A stretch of 14,653 nt of DNA. Source: CALMEC01 sp964440285 (GTDB lineage: Bacteria > Actinomycetota > Thermoleophilia > Miltoncostaeales > Miltoncostaeaceae). How positions within the stretch are numbered: the stretch's first letter is position 1; each line of letters opens with the position of its first letter. This document shows, piece by piece, positions 6,751 to 14,653 of the stretch. The DNA lies in the NCBI GenBank assembly GCA_964440285.1, contig CAYTRV010000051.1:1-14653 (forward strand), given 5' to 3'. A model generated the notes under the pieces. The model saw only the letters and a program-made list of their open reading frames with translations, was not told the DNA's origin and searched no databases. Made by a program: the position numbers and the translations under genes.

Positions 6751-7908
6751 TCACCCCATCCCCACGGCCTGCGCCGTCTGCAGCTTCTTGCCCTCGGTCT
6801 TGATCGCCGGGGCCACCATGACCTCGACCTTCTGGAAGCTCTGGATCGACTCGTACCCACAGGTCGCCATCGCGTTCCGCAGACCGCCCATCAGGTTGAG
6901 CGACCCGTCGTTCTCGTCGGCCGGCCCGACCAGGATCTCCTCGAGCGTGCCGATCGTCTTGGTCGCGACGCGCGTCCCGCGGGGAAGCTCGGGGTGGAAC
7001 GTGGCCATGCCCCAGTGGAACCCCTTGCCCGGCGCCTCCTCGGCCTTCGCGAGCGGCGAGCCGATCATGCAGGCATCGGCGCCGCAGGCGATCGCCTTGG
7101 CGAGGTCGCCCCCGTAGCTCATGCCGCCGTCGGCGATGACGTTGACGTACCGGCCGGTCTCCAAGAGGTGCTGCATTCTCGCGCCGGCCGCGTCGGCGAT
7201 TGCCGTCGCTTGGGGCACGCCCACCCCGATGACCTGACGCGTCGTACACGCCGCGCCGGGACCGACCCCGACGAGCACGCCGACCGCGCCGGTGCGCATG
7301 AGGTGCAGGGCGGTCGAGTATGAGGCGCATCCGCCGACGATGACCGGCACCGGCAGCTCGGCGATGAACCGCTTGAGGTTGAGCGGCTCGTCGCGCGACG
7401 AGACGTGCTCGGCCGAGACCACCGTTCCCTGGATGATCAGGATGTCGAGCCCTGCGTCGAGTGCCACGTCGATGTATCGCGCCACCTTCTGCGGCGTGAA
7501 CGAACCGGCTGCGACGACACCCTGCTCCTTGATGTCACGGATGCGCTGACGGATGAGCTCCGGGTTGACCGGCCTGCGGTAGATCTCCTGCAGACCGCGC
7601 GTCGCCTCGCCGGCCGGATAGCTCGCGATCCGCTCGAGCTCGGAGTCTGGTTCCTCGTAGCGCACCTGGATGCCCTCGAGGTTCAGCACCCCGAGCCCGC
7701 CGATGTGCCCGATGATCCCCGCCGTCAGTGGGCTGACGACACCGTCCATCGCCGAGGCGAGGAGGGGGAAGTCGAACGTGAACGGCCCGAGCCGCCACGC
7801 CATGTCGACGTCCTCGGGATCGCGCGTACGCCGGCTCGGCACGATTGCGATCTCGTCCAGGCCGTAGGCGCGCCGCCCGCGCTTGCCCATTCCGATCTCG
7901 ATTTCCAT
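6751..7908 (-). CDS. guaB3: GuaB3-family IMP dehydrogenase-related protein
   Basis: This 385-residue (beta/alpha)8 barrel of the IMPDH/GMP reductase superfamily lacks the CBS-domain insertion of true GuaB. The N-terminus IEIGMGKRGRRAYGLDEIAIVPSRRTR and the LNLEGI, IIQGTVVSAEHV and ALHLMRTGAVGVLVG segments match actinobacterial GuaB3. The catalytic loop GPGAACTTR keeps the superfamily cysteine (about residue 221), and the phosphate-binding IADGGMSYGGD is near 258. As I recall, mycobacterial GuaB3 lacks this Cys, while a cyanobacterial GuaB3 has been described as a GMP reductase. The reaction here could therefore be GMP to IMP or IMP to XMP; the sequence alone does not decide. ATG 7908 is chosen over GTG 7917 because AAGGGG lies 8 nt upstream of it. 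It sits directly before guaA and behind a leader hairpin. Confidence 0.93.
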   Translation of the reverse strand: MEIEIGMGKRGRRAYGLDEIAIVPSRRTRDPEDVDMAWRLGPFTFDFPLLASAMDGVVSPLTAGIIGHIGGLGVLNLEGIQVRYEEPDSELERIASYPAGEATRGLQEIYRRPVNPELIRQRIRDIKEQGVVAAGSFTPQKVARYIDVALDAGLDILIIQGTVVSAEHVSSRDEPLNLKRFIAELPVPVIVGGCASYSTALHLMRTGAVGVLVGVGPGAACTTRQVIGVGVPQATAIADAAGARMQHLLETGRYVNVIADGGMSYGGDLAKAIACGADACMIGSPLAKAEEAPGKGFHWGMATFHPELPRGTRVATKTIGTLEEILVGPADENDGSLNLMGGLRNAMATCGYESIQSFQKVEVMVAPAIKTEGKKLQTAQAVGMG

Positions 7909-7959
7909 CCCCGTCACCCCTTCACGTCGTCGGTTCGGCCAGGCTCGTGAACGGGTACG

Positions 7960-7991
7960 AAAAAACCCAGCCCGGCGGTCGCCGAACTGGG
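7960..7991 (-). terminator. Intrinsic terminator / attenuator hairpin in the guaB3 leader
   Basis: On the minus strand CCCAGTTCGGCG (7991-7980) pairs with CGCCGGGCTGGG (7977-7966) over 12 bp, two of them G-U, followed at once by six T (7965-7960). On the plus strand the two wobbles become C-A mismatches and no T run follows, so the signal points leftward. It lies about 170 nt after the sugar-kinase stop and about 50 nt before the guaB3 start. It may end the upstream operon, but the best promoter candidate lies before it, which would make it an attenuator for guaB3-guaA. Confidence 0.75.
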
Positions 7992-8038
7992 CTACGTGGT
8001 TGCTTCACATGGAATTCCGTCACGCGCGTCTAGTGGTG

Positions 8039-8068
8039 AGGGTACCAGCCGCACATCCGGCCACGCAA
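8039..8068 (-). promoter_or_regulatory. guaB3: Predicted promoter for guaB3-guaA
   Basis: The minus strand has TTGCGT (8068-8063), an 18-nt spacer and TACCCT (8044-8039), resembling a sigma-70-type pair. Transcription would begin near 8032 and give a leader of about 125 nt that includes the 7960-7991 hairpin. The 50 nt between that hairpin and guaB3 hold no better candidate. Motif evidence only. Confidence 0.35.
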
Positions 8069-8158
8069 CGGACATTTCACGCATAGTGCTCCCGTTTCGG
8101 CCCCTTCGCGGGGCACCCGGTCCGGCGCGCGCCGCACGGTCGGGCGCGTCCGTTCCAG

Positions 8159-9103
8159 TCAGGCGATCTCCGCGATCTCGACACGCCGCGCGAACGCGGC
8201 CACGTCGTCCGGGTCGAACGCACCGGCGCCGAGTCGAAGCGTGTTCGCAGCACCACAGGCGACGGCCATGCGCAATGCCTGCTCCGGGGAGGGATCGGCG
8301 CGCCATGCCGCGACGAATCCTGCGAGGAACGCGTCGCCGGAGCCGACGCTCGCGACGATGTCGGCGACCGGGCCGAGTCGCGCCCGGAAGGTTCGTCCGT
8401 CCTTTGCCTCGCCGAATCTGGCGACGCAGCCGTCGACGTCGTGGATGAGGACGATGCCCGCACCCAACTGCGCGAGGGTGGCGGCTCCGGCCGCGAGGTC
8501 GGCGTCGTCCTGGAACTCGTACCCGACGACCTCCTCCGCCTCACGCCGGTTGGGGCTGATGATGCCCGGCTCGCCGGCCAGTCCCGCCCGCAGGGCGCCG
8601 CCGAACGCGTCGAGCGCGGTCGGGATCGACGCGGCCCGCAGTTCCCGCAGCATCGTCGCGTAGACGTCCTCCGGGACGTCGCGCGGCAGCGAACCGGCGA
8701 GGACGACGAGATCGGCGCCCTTCGACAGGTAGCGGAGTTTGTCGAACAGCACCGCGATCTCGTCCGCGCCGATGGACGGTCCCACCTCGTTGATCTCGGT
8801 CTGCTCGCCGCTCATCGGGTCGACGACGGCCGTCGACGCCCGGGACTCCTCGCGGATGCGCACGAAGTCGTTGAGGATGCCCTCCGCGGTCAGTTCCTCG
8901 ATGATGGTGGTGCCGGTCCGGCCGCCGGCCAGGCCCGTGGCGATGACGGGCTCCCCCAGGGTCTTGAGGGCCCGGGCGACGTTGACCCCCTTGCCGCCCG
9001 GCAGAGCGATCGCATCCGTCGCGCGGTGTCGATGCCCACCGGCGAAGCTCGGAACCGTGAGCGTCCGGTCGAGCGCGGCGTTGAGGGTGACGGTCAGGAT
9101 CAC
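8159..9103 (-). CDS. 1-phosphofructokinase-family sugar kinase (PfkB/FruK/LacC type)
   Basis: This 314-residue ribokinase-fold kinase begins MILTVTLNAALDRT, the signature opening of the FruK/PfkB/LacC branch. It has the substrate-binding ALPGGKGVNVARAL at about 33-46, LAGSLPRDVP near 135-144, SPNRREAEE near 183-191, and the anion hole with catalytic base SVGSGDAFLAGF (Asp257). It should phosphorylate a phosphorylated hexose such as fructose-1-P or tagatose-6-P using ATP. No PTS or fru regulator is nearby, so the true substrate is open. Length is normal (about 310). The GTG start has GGAGG 5 nt upstream and overlaps the stop of the carboxypeptidase gene as GTGA (9100-9103), indicating coupled translation. 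In the pfkB frame, 42 open codons follow the UGA stop, ending at 8030. Confidence 0.9.
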   Translation of the reverse strand: MILTVTLNAALDRTLTVPSFAGGHRHRATDAIALPGGKGVNVARALKTLGEPVIATGLAGGRTGTTIIEELTAEGILNDFVRIREESRASTAVVDPMSGEQTEINEVGPSIGADEIAVLFDKLRYLSKGADLVVLAGSLPRDVPEDVYATMLRELRAASIPTALDAFGGALRAGLAGEPGIISPNRREAEEVVGYEFQDDADLAAGAATLAQLGAGIVLIHDVDGCVARFGEAKDGRTFRARLGPVADIVASVGSGDAFLAGFVAAWRADPSPEQALRMAVACGAANTLRLGAGAFDPDDVAAFARRVEIAEIA

Positions 9104-10245
9104 AGGAGCCTCCCGATTCCGGAGCGTATGCGTTCGGCGACGCTGGGTCCGTCGACGGCCTCGGCGAGCACGAGCTTCCGTGTGCCGATGACCCGCGGCC
9201 CCTCCGTGATCGTGACCTCGCCGACGACCTCCCCCGCAGCGACCGGCCCGACGATCTCCACGGGCGCGACGATCGTGCGGCGCAGCTTCCGGCCGAGGCG
9301 GATGGTGGTGGAGAGCGGCCGGTCAACGGTGACGGCGGCGCTGACGCCCGGGCGATCCCGTACCGGGATGCGAAGCACGACCTGGCCGGCGCGCAGAGGC
9401 TCGAGTCGCGCGTACTGCGCGAAGCCCCAATCGAGCAGTCGTTTCGCGTCGCGGGCGCGCTGGGAGCGGCTCGACGCTCCGATCAGCGCGGCGTACAACT
9501 CCACTCCGTTCGATCGCCGCTTGGCATGCGCCACGAGCGTGTATCCGGCGCCGTCGGTGTGCCCGGTCTTGATTCCGTCGGCCTCGGGATCGATGGCGAG
9601 CAGATCGTTCTCGGACTCGAGTCGCCGGGTCCCGCGGCCACCGGGGCCGGGGATGGTCGCCACGCGACGACCGACGACCTGGCGTAGCAGCGGGTACTGG
9701 AGCCCGCGCTCCCCGAGGGTGACGAGTTCGCGAACGGTCGAATAGTGGCCCTTCGCATCGAGGCCGTGCGGGTTGGCGAACCTCGTGTTGGTCAGGCCCA
9801 TCTCCTTCGCCTCGGCGTTCATGTACCGGACGAACCTGGCTTCGGAACCGCGACCCACGTGGGTCGCGAGCGCGATGGATGCGTCATTGCCGCTACCGAT
9901 CATGAGCCCGGTGAGAAGCGTACGCACGGAGAGCCGCTCACCCGGGACGAGCCCGGACGTCGAGCCACCCGTGGAGACCGCGGAGCGAGGCACCACGACG
10001 ATGTCGGTCAGCTTGGTGCGCTCCATGGTGACGATGGCGGTCATGATCTTCGTGGTGCTCGCCATCGGCAGGCGCCGGTCCGCGGCCCGTTCGAGGAGGA
10101 CCTCCTCGGACGCGGGGTTGACCAGGATGAACGCCGGAGCGGACACCGATGGAGGCGAGGCGACCGCGCCTGCCGCGAAGGCGGCGGCGATCGTCCCTGC
10201 GGCGAGGAGCGACCACGGACCCATCACGGCGAATCTACCGATCAT
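9100..10245 (-). CDS. Serine-type D-Ala-D-Ala carboxypeptidase (low-molecular-mass PBP, DacA/DacF type)
   Basis: This 381-residue protein trims the terminal D-Ala from peptidoglycan pentapeptides outside the membrane. An N-terminal hydrophobic stretch (about residues 8-30, GPWSLLAAGTIAAAFAAG) serves as a signal peptide or anchor. The penicillin-binding motifs are all present: SxxK as STTK (63-66), SxN as SGN (118-120) and KTG as KTGHTD (226-231). FANPHGLD near 156-163 is typical of the family. The last 90 or so residues form the usual beta-rich C-terminal domain (VVLRIPVRDRPGVSAAVTV onward). The ATG overlaps the pyrF stop as ATGA (10242-10245), and the 3' end overlaps the kinase start, so the gene is embedded in a coupled run. 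The frame remains open upstream, but that part runs antiparallel to no family homology and overlaps pyrF. Confidence 0.94.
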   Translation of the reverse strand: MIGRFAVMGPWSLLAAGTIAAAFAAGAVASPPSVSAPAFILVNPASEEVLLERAADRRLPMASTTKIMTAIVTMERTKLTDIVVVPRSAVSTGGSTSGLVPGERLSVRTLLTGLMIGSGNDASIALATHVGRGSEARFVRYMNAEAKEMGLTNTRFANPHGLDAKGHYSTVRELVTLGERGLQYPLLRQVVGRRVATIPGPGGRGTRRLESENDLLAIDPEADGIKTGHTDGAGYTLVAHAKRRSNGVELYAALIGASSRSQRARDAKRLLDWGFAQYARLEPLRAGQVVLRIPVRDRPGVSAAVTVDRPLSTTIRLGRKLRRTIVAPVEIVGPVAAGEVVGEVTITEGPRVIGTRKLVLAEAVDGPSVAERIRSGIGRLL

Positions 10246-11066
10246 TCGCCCCGGGCCCTCAGCCAGGCGCTCCACACCGTCCGGCGGAGCTCGGCCGCGG
10301 CCCGCTCGGGCTCCTCCGCATAGATGATCGACCGGCTCGCTGCGACGAGCGCTCCCGCGGCCCGTCCGCCGAACGCTGCGCCGAGATCCTCCGGCCGGCC
10401 GCCCTGCGCCCCCACCCCGGGGAGGAGCATCACCTGGTGCGGCATGATCTCCCGCAGCGTCGCGAGGCGTCGCGGGACCGTCGCACCGACCACCGCGCCG
10501 ACGGCGGCGAGCCCGGCGGCGCCGACGCTCGGCCGGCCCCACGTCGCGACGAGCTGGGCGACCGCCTCGTGCCACAGGCGGCCGTCGGCGAGCAGGAGGT
10601 CCTGCAGGTCGGCCGCGCCCGGGTTGGAAGTGCGCACCAGCACGAACAACCCGCGGGCGGCGGCGACAGCCGCGTCGAGGAACGGGGCGACGGCGTCGCC
10701 GCCGAGCATCGGGTTGACGGTGAGGGCATCGACCGGGTCGCGCAGGAACGCCTCGGCGTAGGCGCGGGCCGAGGCCTCGATGTCGCCGCGCTTCGCGTCG
10801 GCGATCACCATGAGGCCGGAGTCGCTCGCGGCGGCGGCGACCGCTTCGAACGCCGCCCACCCGTCGGCGCCGAACCGTTCGAAGCAGGCGAGCTGCGGTT
10901 TGGCCGCGACGCAGTGCGGACCAGCAATGGCGATCACCTCGCGGCAGAAGCGCTCCGCGCCGGATGCGCCCCCGGGGATGCGGGCCGGGTCCGGGTCGAG
11001 ACCCAGGACGATCTGGCTCTCCCGTGCCGCGACGGCCGCGGCGAGCCGGTCGCCGAAGCCGCTCAT
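10242..11066 (-). CDS. pyrF: Orotidine-5'-phosphate decarboxylase, PyrF type 2
   Basis: This 274-residue TIM-barrel enzyme carries out the last step of UMP synthesis, OMP to UMP plus CO2. Diagnostic segments are QIVLGLDPDP near residues 18-26, VAAKPQLACFERFG near 53-66 and the catalytic VIADAKRGDIEASA near 88-101, with the Asp-Lys-x-x-Asp charge network (D90, K92, D95). TVNPMLGGD, FVLVRTSNPGA, LLPGVGAQGG and the C-terminal ASRSIIYA follow. The length and the LDPDP opening fit the longer type 2 family found in actinobacteria. ATG 11066 overlaps the transporter stop as ATGA (11063-11066). Other pyr genes are not in the window. Confidence 0.96.
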   Translation of the reverse strand: MSGFGDRLAAAVAARESQIVLGLDPDPARIPGGASGAERFCREVIAIAGPHCVAAKPQLACFERFGADGWAAFEAVAAAASDSGLMVIADAKRGDIEASARAYAEAFLRDPVDALTVNPMLGGDAVAPFLDAAVAAARGLFVLVRTSNPGAADLQDLLLADGRLWHEAVAQLVATWGRPSVGAAGLAAVGAVVGATVPRRLATLREIMPHQVMLLPGVGAQGGRPEDLGAAFGGRAAGALVAASRSIIYAEEPERAAAELRRTVWSAWLRARGE

Positions 11067-11974
11067 AGCAGCGCCCTGATGATGGGGAGCACGGCGGTGG
11101 CCAGCAGCGTCGTGGTCACGACGGCGCCCACGAGCACCTCCGTTCTGAGTTTGAACCATCCGCCGATCACGAGCGACATCATGGCGGTTGGCATGGCTGT
11201 CATCAGTACGACGGTGCGCAGCACGTCGCCGTCGAGTCCGAGCGCCAGCGCGACGCCCAGCCCGACGGCGGGCGCGATCGCGAAGCGCCCGATGGCGGCG
11301 AGCCCCACCTCCCGCCACGCGCGGCGCACGCCGTCCCATTCGATGACGAGGCCCGCGTAGATCAGGACGAGCGGTAGGACCGCTCCCCCGAGGATCTCGA
11401 GAGGGCGGTCGACCACCGCGGGGAGGTCCTGGACGCCGATCAGGTTGAGCGTGAGCCCGGCAGCAAGCGCCCACGTGGGCGGTAGGAGCAGGTTGCGCCA
11501 GATGCCACTGTTCGGTGCGCCCTCGGCGGACGGGTCGCCGAACCGCCCGCTGATCCAGACGGTGCTCGTCCAGGTCAGGATGCCTGTACTGAACGTATCG
11601 AACATGATCGCAGCGGCGACCGAGAGGTTTGGGCCCGATGCGGCGATGAGCGGGATTCCGAAGAACCCGGTGTTGCCGACGGCGGTGGCGACGAGCAGGG
11701 CGCCGGTGGTCGGCCGGTCGAATCGCTGGAGGCGGGCGACGCCGAACATCACCGCGAGGAGCACCCCGTGCACGGCGAACCCGACGATGGGCACCAGCGC
11801 GAGGGTCGCGTCGAGCTCGCTGGTGACCATGATGCGCAGCACGAGCGCCGGCAGCGCCAGGTAGAGCACGACCTGTACGAGCATCGGCCCGTCCTTGGGG
11901 CGCAACACCCCGACCCGGCGGGCGAGCCAGCCGAGCAGGATGATCGCCAGCGCCCCGACCGCGGTCGCGGTCAC
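11063..11974 (-). CDS. AEC-family (auxin efflux carrier-like) membrane transporter
   Basis: The 303-residue protein is almost wholly hydrophobic, with about ten likely membrane segments in two halves around a central polar stretch (about residues 145-160). Family-like features are GWLARRVGVLRPKDGPMLVQVVLYLALPALVL near the N-terminus, the GNTGFFGIPL helix break near 98-107, and MTAMPTAMMSLVIGG near 258-272, whose prolines match the broken helices of this bile-acid/auxin-carrier fold. Relatives export or import small carboxylates such as malate, but the substrate cannot be told here. The start is GTG 11974, with GAGGG about 12 nt upstream and a 15-nt gap after the yjbR-like gene. The 3' end overlaps pyrF, so a link to pyrimidine metabolism (orotate or dicarboxylates) is possible but speculative. 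Confidence 0.87.
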   Translation of the reverse strand: MTATAVGALAIILLGWLARRVGVLRPKDGPMLVQVVLYLALPALVLRIMVTSELDATLALVPIVGFAVHGVLLAVMFGVARLQRFDRPTTGALLVATAVGNTGFFGIPLIAASGPNLSVAAAIMFDTFSTGILTWTSTVWISGRFGDPSAEGAPNSGIWRNLLLPPTWALAAGLTLNLIGVQDLPAVVDRPLEILGGAVLPLVLIYAGLVIEWDGVRRAWREVGLAAIGRFAIAPAVGLGVALALGLDGDVLRTVVLMTAMPTAMMSLVIGGWFKLRTEVLVGAVVTTTLLATAVLPIIRALL

Positions 11975-11989
11975 GCGGCGCGTGGACCC

Positions 11990-12370
11990 TCAGCCACGAT
12001 CCGCCAGCACCGACGCTCCCAATCCCTTCGGCGCGACGAGGATGTAGCTTTGCGCGACCAACTCCTCCACCTCGTCCCATTGCACCGGTGGCCTGTCGAG
12101 GTACATGCCCACCCATCCGCGAGGACCGAGATACGGCGGCAGGAAGAACCGCGCAGTGTCATCGGCGACGAGTGCATCGTTCTGCCCCGGAGCGGCCCGG
12201 CAGTGGATGGCGAGGCGACCGTCGCCGTGGTGGTCGTCGACGAGCCACGCGAATCGCCTCCCCCGTACCGTGAACCCGGAGTGACGCCCGGAGCGCTCCT
12301 GGGACACCTCGGGGAGGTTGCGGCAGATCGCCGACGCCCGCTCGTAGATCTCGTCGGCCATGGCCCGCAT
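11990..12370 (-). CDS. MmcQ/YjbR-family small protein
   Basis: The product is 126 residues from ATG 12370, or 123 from ATG 12361 (MADEIYERASAICRNLPEV). It matches the YjbR fold: an N-terminal helix with LPEV, then SGFTVRGRRFAWLVD, a beta-strand AIHCRAAPGQNDALV, the RFFLPPYLGPRGWVGMYLD segment near 84-102, and a C-terminal helix EVEELVAQSYILVAPK. The family resembles a double-wing DNA-binding fold, but its biochemical role is not established. GGTGGG about 5 nt before ATG 12370 favours that start. It lies just after the groEL terminator and heads the run leading to pyrF, so it probably has its own promoter in the short gap; I could not identify one with confidence. Confidence 0.8.
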   Translation of the reverse strand: MRAMADEIYERASAICRNLPEVSQERSGRHSGFTVRGRRFAWLVDDHHGDGRLAIHCRAAPGQNDALVADDTARFFLPPYLGPRGWVGMYLDRPPVQWDEVEELVAQSYILVAPKGLGASVLADRG

Positions 12371-12406
12371 GATGACCCACCGTGTGACTCGAGAGCCGGG
12401 ACGCGG

Positions 12407-12442
12407 CCCGAAATAACGACGGGGGCCGTTCGGCCCCCGTCG
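12407..12442 (-). terminator. Strong hairpin terminator after groEL
   Basis: A perfect 12-bp inverted repeat, CGACGGGGGCCG / CGGCCCCCGTCG (12417-12428 and 12431-12442, loop of 2), lies 29 nt after the groEL stop. On the minus strand it is followed by TTATTT (12416-12411), so it reads as a rho-independent terminator for groES-groEL with a weak U tract. No T run follows on the plus strand. Confidence 0.8.
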
Positions 12443-12470
12443 AGTCACTGCGTATCGGCGTGTCGCCGAC

Positions 12471-14108
<1,638 letters not shown>

Positions 14109-14139
14109 TCGCTTGGTTCCCTTCCTCAGTTCGGCTCGG

Positions 14140-14466
14140 TTATTTCTTCGCGCGAGACTTGGGCTTCGCGGCTGCGGCAGCGCCCTCGACCTTGGCGAGG
14201 ATGTCGTGCTCGGCGAGGATCAGGTAGTCGTCGCCGTCGACCTGCACCTCGGTGCCGCCGTACTTGGAGTAGATGACCTCGTCACCCACGGCGACGTCGA
14301 GCGGGATGCGCTCGCCCTCGTCCCACCGTCCGTCACCGACGGCGAGCACCTTGCCGCGCTGCGGCTTCTCCTTCGCGGTGTCTGGAAGCACGATGCCGCT
14401 GGCGGTCACCTGCTCCGCCTCTAGTCCCTGCACGATCACTCGGTCGCCGATCGGCTTCAGATTCAA
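14140..14466 (-). CDS. groES: 10-kDa co-chaperonin GroES, with basic C-terminal tail
   Basis: This 108-residue lid of the chaperonin begins MNLKPIGDRVIVQ from a TTG start (14466), with GAGGAGG 7 nt upstream. The mobile loop that contacts GroEL is EAEQVTASGIVLPDTAKEKPQRGKV at about 16-40 (key residues Gly24-Ile25-Val26-Leu27). Downstream are GDEVIYSKYGGTEVQVDGDDYLILAEHDILA, typical of the family. The family core usually ends near residue 95; here VEGAAAAAKPKSRAKK adds a short Ala-rich and strongly basic tail. It is the first gene behind the CIRCE operator and is cotranscribed with groEL. Confidence 0.96.
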   Translation of the reverse strand: MNLKPIGDRVIVQGLEAEQVTASGIVLPDTAKEKPQRGKVLAVGDGRWDEGERIPLDVAVGDEVIYSKYGGTEVQVDGDDYLILAEHDILAKVEGAAAAAKPKSRAKK

Positions 14467-14528
14467 TTGCTTTCCTCCTCGTGGGGTTCAGCGTGGGCGG
14501 GGGTCCCGGACGCGCGCGTTCGGGCGAA

Positions 14529-14555
14529 TTGGCACTCACCCGCCCCGAGTGCCAG
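14529..14555. promoter_or_regulatory. CIRCE operator (HrcA binding site)
   Basis: TTGGCACTC (14529-14537), nine spacer bases and GAGTGCCAG (14547-14555) match the CIRCE consensus TTAGCACTC-N9-GAGTGCTAA at 15 of 18 arm positions. The differences are two A-to-G-type changes and one terminal base. HrcA binding here would repress groES-groEL in the absence of heat stress. It lies directly downstream of the predicted -10 box, where repression would block initiation. Confidence 0.88.
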
Positions 14556-14556
14556 G

Positions 14557-14585
14557 AGACTAGCGGACCGGTCGGCTCTTCGCCA
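14557..14585 (-). promoter_or_regulatory. groES: Predicted groES-groEL promoter
   Basis: On the minus strand TGGCGA (14585-14580), a 17-nt spacer and TAGTCT (14562-14557) resemble the rplM promoter pair and abut the CIRCE element. The arrangement of promoter followed by CIRCE and then groES is standard for HrcA control. The remaining bases to the window edge (14586-14653) show no gene. Confidence 0.5.
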
Positions 14586-14653
14586 CCGAGTGACCCAAGT
14601 TCGTCGCCCAGGTGCGGCGGAAGGGTCAGGTCACCCGGTCGGGCGCGTCGCGC

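Noticed and set aside
5292..6803. A long plus-strand open frame of about 500 codons opposite guaA, and similar long ones opposite groEL, pyrF, glmM and the sugar kinase.
   Set aside because: They are antisense shadows caused by high GC at third codon positions; the translations are low-complexity Arg/Ala/His-rich with no family motifs, and the opposite strand holds clear conserved genes.
8156..8161. A second selenocysteine readthrough at the UGA ending the sugar kinase.
   Set aside because: The kinase is already full length and ends like its family, and GC-rich pairings downstream do not form a clear SECIS hairpin at the expected distance.
10246..10860. N-terminal extension of the carboxypeptidase frame into pyrF.
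   Set aside because: The extension overlaps the conserved pyrF gene, is Arg-rich noise, and would bury the signal-peptide-like segment that follows ATG 10245.
12371..12448. A longer start for the yjbR-like gene reaching to 12448.
   Set aside because: That stretch is the groEL terminator hairpin and its translation is not family-like.

Overview
The window is about 14.6 kb of very GC-rich DNA. Almost every gene is on the minus strand, so the genes read from right to left. It looks like a free-living actinobacterium (Actinomycetota, possibly Thermoleophilia). The reasons are the rplM-rpsI-glmM-glmS gene order, a GuaB3-type IMP-dehydrogenase relative, an S9 protein with an Ala/Pro/Glu-rich N-terminal extension, GTG and TTG starts, and a CIRCE-controlled groES-groEL pair. 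The lineage is an inference. UGA ends many genes here (rplM, guaB3, the 1-phosphofructokinase, the carboxypeptidase, pyrF, the AEC transporter, yjbR), so the genetic code is standard.

Layout from right to left, in the direction of transcription. (1) 14585-12407: a promoter with a CIRCE operator, then groES, groEL and a strong terminator. (2) 12370-8159: a tightly packed run of yjbR-like gene, AEC transporter, pyrF, D-Ala-D-Ala carboxypeptidase and 1-phosphofructokinase-type sugar kinase; the last four are joined by 4-base start/stop overlaps. (3) 8158-7909: a 250-base gap with a probable promoter and a terminator-like hairpin in the leader of guaB3. (4) 7908-5184: guaB3 and guaA, for guanine nucleotide metabolism. 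(5) 5181-5082: a perfect 24-bp inverted repeat lying between convergent genes. (6) 5097-4726: the only plus-strand gene, a small Cys/His zinc-knuckle-like protein. (7) 4624-1: a promoter and leader hairpin, then rplM, rpsI, glmM, glmS and an ArsC/Spx-family gene that runs off the left edge. This unit joins ribosomal proteins to the UDP-GlcNAc (cell-wall precursor) pathway.

The most notable find is the last gene of that unit. Its frame is a clear ArsC-family thioredoxin-fold protein, but the catalytic cysteine position is an in-frame UGA. Three nucleotides after the UGA begins a 13-bp hairpin with one bulged A and a 5-nt loop, in the place and shape expected of a bacterial SECIS element. I read this as a selenocysteine-containing ArsC-like redox protein, which ordinary gene calling misses. 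No selenocysteine machinery gene (selA, selB, selC, selD) lies in the window, so the claim depends on finding them elsewhere in the genome.
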